Source: Desulfobacterales bacterium
GTDB lineage: Bacteria > Desulfobacterota > Desulfobacteria > Desulfobacterales > Desulfosalsimonadaceae
Assembly: GCA_018334555.1 (NCBI GenBank)
Contig: JAGXLR010000010.1
Location: forward strand, 1-35,352
DNA: 35,352 bases
Direction of reading: 5' to 3'
Shown: one piece after another, positions 1-6,725 of the stretch
Layout: each line of letters starts with the position of its first letter
How positions within the stretch are numbered: position 1 is the first letter of the stretch
Program-made: the position numbers and the translations under genes
The notes under the pieces: generated by a model
What the model saw: the letters and a program-made list of their open reading frames with translations, nothing else
Databases searched by the model: none
Told to the model about the DNA's origin: nothing

Positions 1-1481
1 AGGAGCTCCTCGTATCCTTCCGTGCGATTCTCGATAAATTCACGGTCCTGCAGATTCTCCTCGATGATTACATGCATCATCGCATTGAGCAGGGCGACAT
101 CCGTTCCCGGTTTGTGCTGCATATGGGCGGAGGCTATCGAGGCCAGCTCGATGCCGCGCGGATCGCCCACGATTAGTTTCGTATGGCCTGAGTTCACCCC
201 CTGACGGATGATCCTGCCGACAATCGGATGGCAATCAGTGGTATTGGAGCCAATCACGAAAAGCAGATCCGCTGCGGCGATATCAGAAAAAGAGTTGCTC
301 ATCGCCCCGCGGCCGAAAGCGGCTGAGGCCCCCGTGACCGTGGAGGCATGGCATAAACGGGCGCAGTGATCCACGTTATTGGTCCCCAGCACCAGCCGGG
401 CGAACTTCTGCACCACGTAGTTTTCCTCGTTGGTGAATTTGCCGGAGCCCAATACCCCAATACGATCAGGGCCATATTCATCTTTAATCCCGGAGAGCCT
501 GCGGGCCACCAAGTCAAGCGCCTCTTCCCAGCTCGCTTCGCGGAAAACTTCATGGAGATCCCCATCCACCTTGATGTCTTTGCCTTTGCCCGCATTTCTT
601 ATCAAAGGTTTGGTCAACCGATCGGGATGGTTGATGAAATCAAACCCGAATCGACCCTTCACACAGAGTCCGCCCTTGTTAACCGGGCTTTGATCGTCGC
701 CCCGTACGCTGACTATCTCGTTGCCCCGGGTTCCGAGGTAGATGGAGCAGCCAACGCCGCAATATGGACAAACGGTTTTGGTCTCCCGGACAGCCTGTTT
801 TTTGTGCCGGGGTATAAGGGCGCCTGTCGGACACCTGGAAACACATTCGCCGCAGGACTCGCAGATGGATTCCAGAATCGGTTTGTCGCCGAAGGTGCTT
901 ACCTTGGATTCGTCGCCGCGGAAGGCGAGATCAATCGCACCGACACCCGCGATTTCGTGGCAAGCGCGGACACATTTGGCACAGAGGATGCACTTGTTGG
1001 GGTCATAGATGAACGCCGGATGGCTGTCATCGATGGCAAGGACCTCCTCTCTCTCGCGAAACCGGTTGAAATGCGCCTCATCCATGCCCAGGTACCTAGC
1101 TATTTTCAGCAGTTCACAATCCTGATTCTTGGCGCATGTAAAGCAGTTGCCGTGATGGTTGGCCATGAGCAGTTCCATGGTGGACCGACGCGACTGGTTG
1201 ACTTTTTCCGTGTCGGTATGGACGATCATACCGTCCTTGGCCTCAGTGGTACACGAAGTGGGAAGCCCTCTCATTCCTTCAATTTCGACCACACAAAGCC
1301 GACACGCCCCGTAGGGTTTGAGGTCAGGATCATAACAGAGGGTGGGTATATAGATATCGTTTGCCAAGGCAGCCTCGAGGACTGTAGCCCCCTTTGCCGC
1401 CTCGACGCTCTTTCCGTCAATAGTTAGGGTTATGGTTTCCGTATTTGTCCGTTCGGCCACCGGAGAGAGTTCCGCCGTCAT
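1..1481 (-). CDS. fdhA: Formate dehydrogenase catalytic subunit, molybdopterin type (3' end outside window)
   Basis: This is the catalytic subunit of a cytoplasmic NAD-linked formate dehydrogenase, oxidising formate to CO2 or the reverse. The reading frame is open from the ATG at 1481 to the window edge (493 residues seen). In order it shows an N-terminal [2Fe-2S] domain (CRLC around residue 70), a His/Cys cluster motif HHGNCFTCAKNQDC, two ferredoxin-type [4Fe-4S] motifs (CILCAKCVRAC and CESCGECVSRC), then the bis-MGD domain with CPYCGVGC starting at Cys238. The metal ligand lies in ARLCH at Cys377; in E. coli FdhF this position is selenocysteine, but here the codon is TGC. The start has a strong GGAGGAGG ribosome site just upstream. 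It follows the NuoF-like gene by 68 bases, so the three genes form one operon. The closest architecture is the HydA/NuoG-like FDH that works with NuoEF partners. Confidence 0.93.
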   Translation of the reverse strand, partial: MTAELSPVAERTNTETITLTIDGKSVEAAKGATVLEAALANDIYIPTLCYDPDLKPYGACRLCVVEIEGMRGLPTSCTTEAKDGMIVHTDTEKVNQSRRSTMELLMANHHGNCFTCAKNQDCELLKIARYLGMDEAHFNRFREREEVLAIDDSHPAFIYDPNKCILCAKCVRACHEIAGVGAIDLAFRGDESKVSTFGDKPILESICESCGECVSRCPTGALIPRHKKQAVRETKTVCPYCGVGCSIYLGTRGNEIVSVRGDDQSPVNKGGLCVKGRFGFDFINHPDRLTKPLIRNAGKGKDIKVDGDLHEVFREASWEEALDLVARRLSGIKDEYGPDRIGVLGSGKFTNEENYVVQKFARLVLGTNNVDHCARLCHASTVTGASAAFGRGAMSNSFSDIAAADLLFVIGSNTTDCHPIVGRIIRQGVNSGHTKLIVGDPRGIELASIASAHMQHKPGTDVALLNAMMHVIIEENLQDREFIENRTEGYEEL

Positions 1482-1549
1482 TCTCGCCTCCTCCCGTTAT
1501 ATCTTCTTTTGGTTGCTCCCTGCCTTCTCGGAGGGAAGTCGATTGAGTG

Positions 1550-3472
1550 CTATTCCTTTGCCTTTTCCTTTTTCTTCACGGGGATGGGTTCAGAGGGGAC
1601 CTCCACGGTCTCCCCGGAGACTTTGACGACTGCGCTGAACTTGGACGGGCAGACGTCAAAGCACGTCCCGCATTTAATACATTTGCTCTGGTCGATTACA
1701 TGCACCATCCGTTTGCCGCCCGCTATGGCCTCGACCGGGCATTTTCTGGCGCATTTTCCACACCCTGTACATTTATCGGGCAGAATATAGAAGGAGACTA
1801 AATTCTTACAGTGAAGTGCGACACAACGTTTCTTAAAAATGTGTTCTTCATATTCATTCCGGAAATACTCGAGACTGGTAAGCACGGGGTTCGGCGCGGT
1901 CTGCCCCAATCCGCAAAGCGCGCTGTTCTTCAGGGACTGGGCCAGTTCCTCAAGAAGTTCGATATCACCGGGCCGTCCCTCACCATTGGTGATATCCTCC
2001 AGGATGTCCAACATTTGTTTGGTCCCGCATCGGCATGGTACGCATTTGCCGCAGGATTCGGCATGGGTAAAGGAGAGGAAGAACTTGGCCGTATCGACCA
2101 TGCAGGTATCCTCGTCCATTATCACCATGCCGCCTGAACCCATAATCGAGCCCGCCTCGGCCAGGGACTCATAGTCCACCGACAGGTCCAGAAGATTTGT
2201 CGGTATGAATCCACCCGAGGGGCCGCCGGTCTGGATCGCTTTGAGCTCCTTGCCTTCCGGAATACCACCGCCGATCTCGTAGACGATTTCCCGCAGCGTA
2301 ATCCCCATCGGGACCTCGATGAGTCCGGTCCGGTTGACTTTACCCGCCAAGGAGAAATTCTTTGTCCCCTTGCTTTTTTCCGTCCCATAGCCGGCATACC
2401 AGTCGGCACCGTTTTGAAGGATGATGGGCACATTACTCCAGGTTTCCACATTGTTTATATTTGTGGGTTTCCCCCATAGGCCGGATTGCGCCGGAAAGGG
2501 CGGTCGTGGGCGCGGCATCCCCCGACTCCCCTCAATGGAGGCCATCAGTGCGGTTTCCTCTCCACATACAAAGGCCCCCGCCCCTTCTTTTATCTTAATA
2601 TGAATATCAACCCCGCTCTCCATTATGTTTTCGCCGAGGAGACCGTAGTTTTCCATCTGTTCTATCGCGCTAACCAGTCTTTGAATGGCCAGGGGGTACT
2701 CAGCGCGGATATAGATATAGGCCACTGAGGCGCCCATCGCATAGGAACCGATAACAATGCCTTCGAGAACAGAGAACGGATCGCCCTCAAGCAGAGAACG
2801 GTCCATGAAGGCTCCGGGATCGCCTTCGTCGGCATTGCATATGACATATTTGGTGTCGCCGGGGGCATCGTAGCAGAACTGCCACTTTACGCCGGCCGGG
2901 AACCCGGCGCCGCCGCGGCCCCGCAACCCCGATTGCTTGATTTCGTCTATTACCTCTTGACGCTTCATCCCCAGCGCCCTCTCCAAGCCCTGGAAGCCGC
3001 CATTGGCGATATAGGGATCGATGCTCTCCGGGTTGATATTGCCGCAGTTGCGCAGGGATATGCGTACTTGCGAGCGAAGCACCGGCAGGTCAAAAAGCTT
3101 CGGAATGCCCTCCAGGGTTCCTTCCCCCCGCGTGCCTAAGGCAAGATCCGGGCGCGGATCGTCGCCTGCCAAATAGTCTTTCACGATTTCAGCGGTCAGT
3201 TCCGGGGTCAGATTGCCATAGAACACGCTCGGTTTGCCCGGCTTAACCACTTCAATAAGCGGCTCGGCGTAGCATAGGCCTATACAGCCGACTTGTATAA
3301 GATCACATTTGATGTTCTGATCCTGGATTTCTCTGCTAAGCGTGTCAAAGATATCTTCTCCCCCTGCAGCCCTGCCGCACGTGCCCATACCGACGAGGAT
3401 ACGGGGCGTCGGACTGTTCTGCATGGTCTCCCACTGCGAAATCGCACGTTCTTTAATATCCTGAAAATGCAT
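1550..3472 (-). CDS. NuoF/HydB-like NADH- and FMN-binding subunit with extra ferredoxin domain
   Basis: This is the diaphorase subunit that passes electrons between NAD(H), through FMN and Fe-S clusters, and the formate dehydrogenase subunit. Domains in order: an N-terminal thioredoxin-like [2Fe-2S] domain (GTCGRAAGG, VGCIGLC), the NuoF core with the FMN/NADH loop GLRGRGGAGFP and NADEGDPGAF, the [4Fe-4S] motif SCGKCVPCRCG with a later LCGLG Cys, and a C-terminal pair of ferredoxin motifs (CTGCGKCARKCP and CIKCGTCFDVCP). The extra C-terminal clusters are typical of HydB-type subunits of soluble hydrogenases and formate dehydrogenases, some of which bifurcate electrons with ferredoxin, rather than of complex I. 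I place the start at 3472, giving 640 residues, because a GGAG site lies 5 bases upstream. A longer frame from 3538 would overlap the NuoE-like gene. Confidence 0.93.
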   Translation of the reverse strand: MHFQDIKERAISQWETMQNSPTPRILVGMGTCGRAAGGEDIFDTLSREIQDQNIKCDLIQVGCIGLCYAEPLIEVVKPGKPSVFYGNLTPELTAEIVKDYLAGDDPRPDLALGTRGEGTLEGIPKLFDLPVLRSQVRISLRNCGNINPESIDPYIANGGFQGLERALGMKRQEVIDEIKQSGLRGRGGAGFPAGVKWQFCYDAPGDTKYVICNADEGDPGAFMDRSLLEGDPFSVLEGIVIGSYAMGASVAYIYIRAEYPLAIQRLVSAIEQMENYGLLGENIMESGVDIHIKIKEGAGAFVCGEETALMASIEGSRGMPRPRPPFPAQSGLWGKPTNINNVETWSNVPIILQNGADWYAGYGTEKSKGTKNFSLAGKVNRTGLIEVPMGITLREIVYEIGGGIPEGKELKAIQTGGPSGGFIPTNLLDLSVDYESLAEAGSIMGSGGMVIMDEDTCMVDTAKFFLSFTHAESCGKCVPCRCGTKQMLDILEDITNGEGRPGDIELLEELAQSLKNSALCGLGQTAPNPVLTSLEYFRNEYEEHIFKKRCVALHCKNLVSFYILPDKCTGCGKCARKCPVEAIAGGKRMVHVIDQSKCIKCGTCFDVCPSKFSAVVKVSGETVEVPSEPIPVKKKEKAKE

Positions 3473-3488
3473 AGTCGCTCCTGCTTGT

Positions 3489-4001
3489 CTATGAGGTTTC
3501 CTTACATGCCTCCAAGATTTCGTCCACCCGCGATACATTCATCTTGCCGTACACTTTGTCATTAACCACCACTACGGGCGCCAGTGCACATGAACCAAAG
3601 CAAGCGATGGTTTCTATCGAATATTCGAAATCAGGGGTCGTTTCACCCGCCTTGATACCCAGTCGTTCTTCCACCTTCTGAAGGATCTCGGCCCCGCCGC
3701 GCACATAGCAGGCGGTGCCCCGGCATACCTTAATAACGTTTCTTCCGAGGGGCACGAGCTTAAACTGGGCATAGAAAGTGGCCACACCAAATATGGTGCT
3801 CTCCGGAATGTGCGTGAATTTCGCTATTTTTTTCATCGCCGGCTCCGGCAGGTAGCCGAATTTCTGTTGCGTTTTTTGCAGGATGGGGATCAACTCATCC
3901 TTGCCCCCTTTAAACAAGGAGAAGACATCGGCTGTCTGGCTCTCGATGTATTCCTCTTGAAGTCCTGATTGCGGATCCTGAACGGTTTCAGTCGTGACCA
4001 T
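3489..4001 (-). CDS. NuoE/HydC-like [2Fe-2S] subunit
   Basis: This thioredoxin-like [2Fe-2S] protein of 170 residues is the small electron-transfer partner of the NuoF-like subunit. The four cluster cysteines are visible as VCRGTAC and IACFGSC, the spacing typical of the NuoE family, and the helical N-terminal part (LIPILQKTQQKFGYLP) is also typical. It is the first gene of the formate dehydrogenase operon: a GAGGAGG site precedes the ATG by about 6 bases, and only 16 bases separate its stop from the next start. Given the formate dehydrogenase downstream, it most likely belongs to that complex and not to complex I. Confidence 0.93.
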   Translation of the reverse strand: MVTTETVQDPQSGLQEEYIESQTADVFSLFKGGKDELIPILQKTQQKFGYLPEPAMKKIAKFTHIPESTIFGVATFYAQFKLVPLGRNVIKVCRGTACYVRGGAEILQKVEERLGIKAGETTPDFEYSIETIACFGSCALAPVVVVNDKVYGKMNVSRVDEILEACKETS

Positions 4002-4236
4002 TTTGCCTCCTCACCATCAACCAATTAACTATCATAGCTGTTTTTACCATCTCGTCTATTGCAGTTGCCGCTACGGCCATTTGTCCTGCCCCCCGGGGCC
4101 GAGTTGGCGATCCGTTTTTTTTAGTTCACTGGACGCTGCCACTGGCCATGACAACCTTTGCTCCACAGATGAGCCCCTAATCTTGGAGAATCCCCTGCGG
4201 GTCCTCCTTATGGCTGACCATTTAATCGGTGTCCGC

Positions 4237-4288
4237 AGATAAGCCCTCCCGTTAGGTCAGAATAACCCCGGCCGCTGATGGCTTATCT
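4237..4288 (-). other. Inverted repeat in the leader of the formate dehydrogenase operon
   Basis: AGATAAGCC (4237-4245) and GGCTTATCT (4280-4288) form a perfect 9-bp inverted repeat around a 34-base loop. It lies in the predicted leader between the promoter at 4341-4369 and the NuoE-like start at 4001. The rest of 4002-4340 holds no convincing gene. I compared the leader by eye with the molybdenum cofactor riboswitch and did not see its core, so the class is unknown. Confidence 0.45.
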
Positions 4289-4340
4289 CCCAAGTCTTTG
4301 ATTAATTGGAAAATAGGAGCCCTTTTTAAACAAAAAAAAT

Positions 4341-4369
4341 TTTATAGCAAGATTCGATGGGTATGTAAA
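4341..4369 (-). promoter_or_regulatory. Predicted sigma-70 promoter of the formate dehydrogenase operon
   Basis: Read on the minus strand, TTTACA (4369-4364) and TATAAA (4346-4341) are separated by exactly 17 bases. Transcription would start near 4333, leaving an untranslated leader of about 330 bases before the NuoE-like gene. Confidence 0.6.
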
Positions 4370-4462
4370 GTTGTAATTGCCATTTAAATTTACCGGCAGC
4401 TGGCTGGGGGTTATGCGGATACCTGGGACCATCCGGAAAAAATCAGATAGCGGTAAAAAAGT

Positions 4463-4491
4463 TTGACTTTAACGTTAAATAAATGTATTCA
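4463..4491 (+). promoter_or_regulatory. Predicted sigma-70 promoter of the riboswitch transcript
   Basis: TTGACT (4463-4468) and TATTCA (4486-4491) are separated by 17 bases. The start would fall near 4498, about 35 bases before the riboswitch. The fit in position and direction with the downstream aptamer supports it. Confidence 0.6.
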
Positions 4492-4532
4492 AAAGTTACA
4501 CTGCGGAATGGTGTTTATGTTTTTGAATACCG

Positions 4533-4622
4533 TTTAGAAACCGAGAATCAGAAAAAGCCAAAGCCGCCGTGAGGTGGTGACGGAAAGCCACGGGTCTTAC
4601 GAAGACAGCCGGGTTGCCTAAA
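4533..4622 (+). promoter_or_regulatory. GEMM-I (cyclic di-GMP) riboswitch aptamer
   Basis: The GEMM-I core can be followed by eye. The outer stem pairs TTTAG/AACC (4533-4542) with GGTT/CTAAA (4612-4622). GCCAAA is followed by a 6-bp stem (4563-4568 with 4573-4578) capped by a GTGA tetraloop of the GNRA class. Then come GACGGAAAGCC, a second stem GTCTT-ACG-AAGAC, and AGCCGGGTTGCC. Against the Vibrio Vc2 aptamer, the base aligned with G20 is G (4557), which favours c-di-GMP over the A20-bearing cyclic AMP-GMP class. The G21-C46 pair of Vc2 is here C-G, a compensatory change. The element lies directly upstream of a small secreted-protein gene. Confidence 0.88.
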
Positions 4623-4641
4623 GGGGCGGCCCGGCTTTTTT
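4607..4641 (+). terminator. Intrinsic terminator overlapping the riboswitch 3' half
   Basis: AGCCGGGTTGCC (4607-4618) pairs with GGCGGCCCGGCT (4625-4636), a 12-bp stem with two G-U pairs and a 6-base loop, running into six T. The 5' arm is the same sequence the aptamer needs for its ligand-binding AGC and its closing stem. Terminator and ligand-bound aptamer therefore exclude each other, which predicts that c-di-GMP turns the gene on. Confidence 0.85.
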
Positions 4642-4701
4642 ATTGAGGGCCAAAAACGGCAGAAACGAGGGGTAAACCAAAGACAAAAAAGGGGGGGCGT
4701 A

Positions 4702-5148
4702 ATGAAGAAAACATTAATCATTTTAGCAATCATTGGTGTGTGCGTGGCTTTGTCATCCGGTCCGGTTTTCGGGGATTCCTGGCTGCAAGGCAAGAAGTAT
4801 GGAATATTCAATATATTGGGTATCCAGGCGGACCATACCTATCATTGCGCGAGCAGTAGCTGCTGGTCATGGACCGGCGGCGAGTCCGGCGGCTCTTATA
4901 TTTCTTACTCCGGCGGTTACGGCGATTACGGTGATGCAAGATGCACATCGACGAACTGGGGGTGCCGTTTTATATATGCTGTTCAGGGGGTTTGCCACCA
5001 GGAGGCCAACCGCGGGTTGTATACAAACGGCAGGGATATTTCCAGGGGCGGCGTCGGCGGGTATTGGCTGACCGGGGCTGTCTTCGGAACCTACGGTGAA
5101 TGGTCGTCCTGGACCGCGTGCAAGACCGCCTGCTGGCTGTGGTGGTAA
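4702..5148 (+). CDS. Small secreted Cys/Trp-rich protein under riboswitch control, family unknown
   Basis: A 148-residue protein with a clear signal peptide: a KK start, a hydrophobic stretch, and likely cleavage after VFG (residue 24). The mature part is short and rich in Gly, Tyr and Trp, and has seven cysteines (49, 54, 81, 88, 98, 140, 144), suggesting a disulfide-stabilised extracellular or periplasmic fold. It holds a Cys-His pair in QGVCHQEANR and ends in WLWW. I do not recognise the family. The start follows an AGGGGGGG run. It is the only gene between the riboswitch and the terminator at 5199-5251, so it is the direct target of c-di-GMP. That context suggests a role in surface attachment, motility-to-biofilm change or the extracellular matrix, but this is inference. 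Confidence 0.85.
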   Translation: MKKTLIILAIIGVCVALSSGPVFGDSWLQGKKYGIFNILGIQADHTYHCASSSCWSWTGGESGGSYISYSGGYGDYGDARCTSTNWGCRFIYAVQGVCHQEANRGLYTNGRDISRGGVGGYWLTGAVFGTYGEWSSWTACKTACWLWW

Positions 5149-5198
5149 TCGTCCGGCCTGTTGGCGTCAATCAAATACACCCGTAAACCCAATTCATC

Positions 5199-5251
5199 AA
5201 AAAAAGCCCTTTTGCATAAATACATCGATGTTTATCGAAAAGGGCTTTTTT
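5199..5251. terminator. Long hairpin terminator, possibly bidirectional
   Basis: AAAAAAGCCCTTTT (5199-5212) pairs with AAAAGGGCTTTTTT (5238-5251), and the arms continue with minor mismatches around the palindrome ACATCGATGT. A T-run ends the stem on both strands. It closes the riboswitch transcript. The following stretch to 5342 shows no other feature. Confidence 0.8.
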
Positions 5252-5342
5252 ATATGGTATCCTGTGATAACCCGGTTGGCGTCCCGACGGACGGTGCCGG
5301 GGAAACTTCAACGTCCCGGATTGATATTTTAGGACGGTCAAG

Positions 5343-6710
5343 ATGCTAAGTCGGCGAAGCAAAATTATATTAATAGGCTTTTTTTTGCTCCTCATCCTGG
5401 CGGTAGGCATATACCTATATGCGGCGGATGGGCCGGTGGTTATCGAGGAAAGCCGCCATATTCAGAAAGAAACAGGCGTAAACCAACTACCGGCCCCTGT
5501 TTCAGGAAAAAATCTGAAGCCGGGCCCGGCCCCGCTGTCCCGGATAAAGAGGGCCGCCCCGGGAGCTTCGGCTGATGATACGGCGCCAAGGGATAACGAG
5601 CCCTATGTGTCCTGTCCTGAGAGGATCGTCGGCTTGCTGGGCGTTGACATGGAAACGATGCGCGAAAAACGGGGGGCGTTTAAAAACACCATTGTCCACG
5701 TGGAGTGGATGGATCGGGTCAATAATGTTCTGGAAGGCCTTGACCCCCAAAAAAAGGCGGCGATTATAAAAAACCACACCACGCTTCTCTACCTGAAAGA
5801 TCTGCTCAACGAGGCCTATCTCACGGGGGAAATGGATTACGAAACCTTTACCAGGGCTTTGGCCGATCTGATGAAGTGGCATCAGCATACTTTTGACGCG
5901 ATGTTAAGCGATGCGGATTATGAAACCCTCTTTGAGTTAAAGCCTGAAATGGCCGAAGAGATGATCGATGATATAATAGAGGCCTCGCCGAGGTACAGCT
6001 TTGTCCTCAACCCGGATATATCGACAGAAGAAGTCACAAAACAGGTTCAGGGTTACAAGCTGGAAGAAGTCGATTCCCATTTCAAAAAAATGATATACGA
6101 AAGGGATCGGATTGGCAAAAAAATCAATGAGGGCAAGATAACCCTTGAAGAGGCGAGGAAGGCCCTGCATGAGAGCCAGCAGGCATTTATTGATAAATGC
6201 AAGCAAATGTTGACCGAAGAGGAAATAAAAACGATTTTCGGATCTGTTGAAGCCCTCGAAACCGGCCAGACCCAGACGGAGCCGCCGGCGGTCCGGGGCG
6301 ATTCAGATGTAAAAGAACTCGGTTTTAAGATCGAAAACCCCCGTACGAGCATAGAAAATGTCAGGCAGAGCCTTGATAAAGAAAAAATCGAAGATATCAG
6401 ATTCTTTTACCAGCAGCGGGATAAAGAGAGAGAGGCCCTTATCGAGCGGCTAAACGCCGGAGAAATTAAAGAGAGGGATATGGAAAATATCTCCAGGAAT
6501 ATAGACGCGGCATACGAAGAAAACTGTCGGAGCACGTTAACGGATAAGGCCTATCAAATGATTTTTGAAAAAAAGCCCCCTGCTGAAAGCGATGCCGCCG
6601 CCGCTGCTGATGATATGTCAAGGAGCGAGGATATTACGGCCGCAGAAATGGAAGGGGAATCTGAAGCGTCTGCGGAGCAAATTCTAGAGCAGGCTGAACA
6701 GGCCCAGTAA
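5343..6710 (+). CDS. Membrane-anchored helical repeat protein, paralogue of the next gene
   Basis: A 455-residue protein of no family I can name. Residues 8-27 form a single hydrophobic segment near the N terminus, probably a membrane anchor with the rest outside the cytoplasm. A low-complexity Pro/Ala linker follows, then a helical domain (about 95-205, starting GLLGVDMETMREKRG). Two related charged helical repeats come next, near 223-300 (NPDISTEEV ... IFG) and 330-405 (IENPRTSIENV ... IFE). The tail is acidic and Ala-rich. The helical domain and the repeats match the next gene clearly by eye (LKDLLNEAYLTGEMD beside IKDRIDNAHLNGDID), so the pair arose by duplication. There is no DUF1573 domain here. 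The 15-base gap to the next gene suggests one operon. Function unknown; a role in the cell envelope is inference. Confidence 0.85.
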   Translation: MLSRRSKIILIGFFLLLILAVGIYLYAADGPVVIEESRHIQKETGVNQLPAPVSGKNLKPGPAPLSRIKRAAPGASADDTAPRDNEPYVSCPERIVGLLGVDMETMREKRGAFKNTIVHVEWMDRVNNVLEGLDPQKKAAIIKNHTTLLYLKDLLNEAYLTGEMDYETFTRALADLMKWHQHTFDAMLSDADYETLFELKPEMAEEMIDDIIEASPRYSFVLNPDISTEEVTKQVQGYKLEEVDSHFKKMIYERDRIGKKINEGKITLEEARKALHESQQAFIDKCKQMLTEEEIKTIFGSVEALETGQTQTEPPAVRGDSDVKELGFKIENPRTSIENVRQSLDKEKIEDIRFFYQQRDKEREALIERLNAGEIKERDMENISRNIDAAYEENCRSTLTDKAYQMIFEKKPPAESDAAAAADDMSRSEDITAAEMEGESEASAEQILEQAEQAQ

Positions 6711-6725
6711 AGAGGCCCGGCGACG

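Noticed and set aside
351-353. Selenocysteine in the formate dehydrogenase
   Set aside because: The codon at the metal-ligand position is TGC, not TGA, and no in-frame TGA occurs in the visible part.
366-1427. Plus-strand open frame of 353 codons
   Set aside because: It is antisense to the formate dehydrogenase gene, which has all expected cofactor motifs; the plus frame has no recognisable domain.
4002-4340. Molybdenum-cofactor riboswitch before the formate dehydrogenase operon
   Set aside because: The context would suit it, but I could not find the conserved core of that class; only an unassigned long-range stem is supported.
4533-4641. Explaining the region as an ordinary terminator only
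   Set aside because: The sequence upstream of the terminator contains the full GEMM-I layout with a GNRA tetraloop stem and a compensatory base pair, which a plain terminator would not need.
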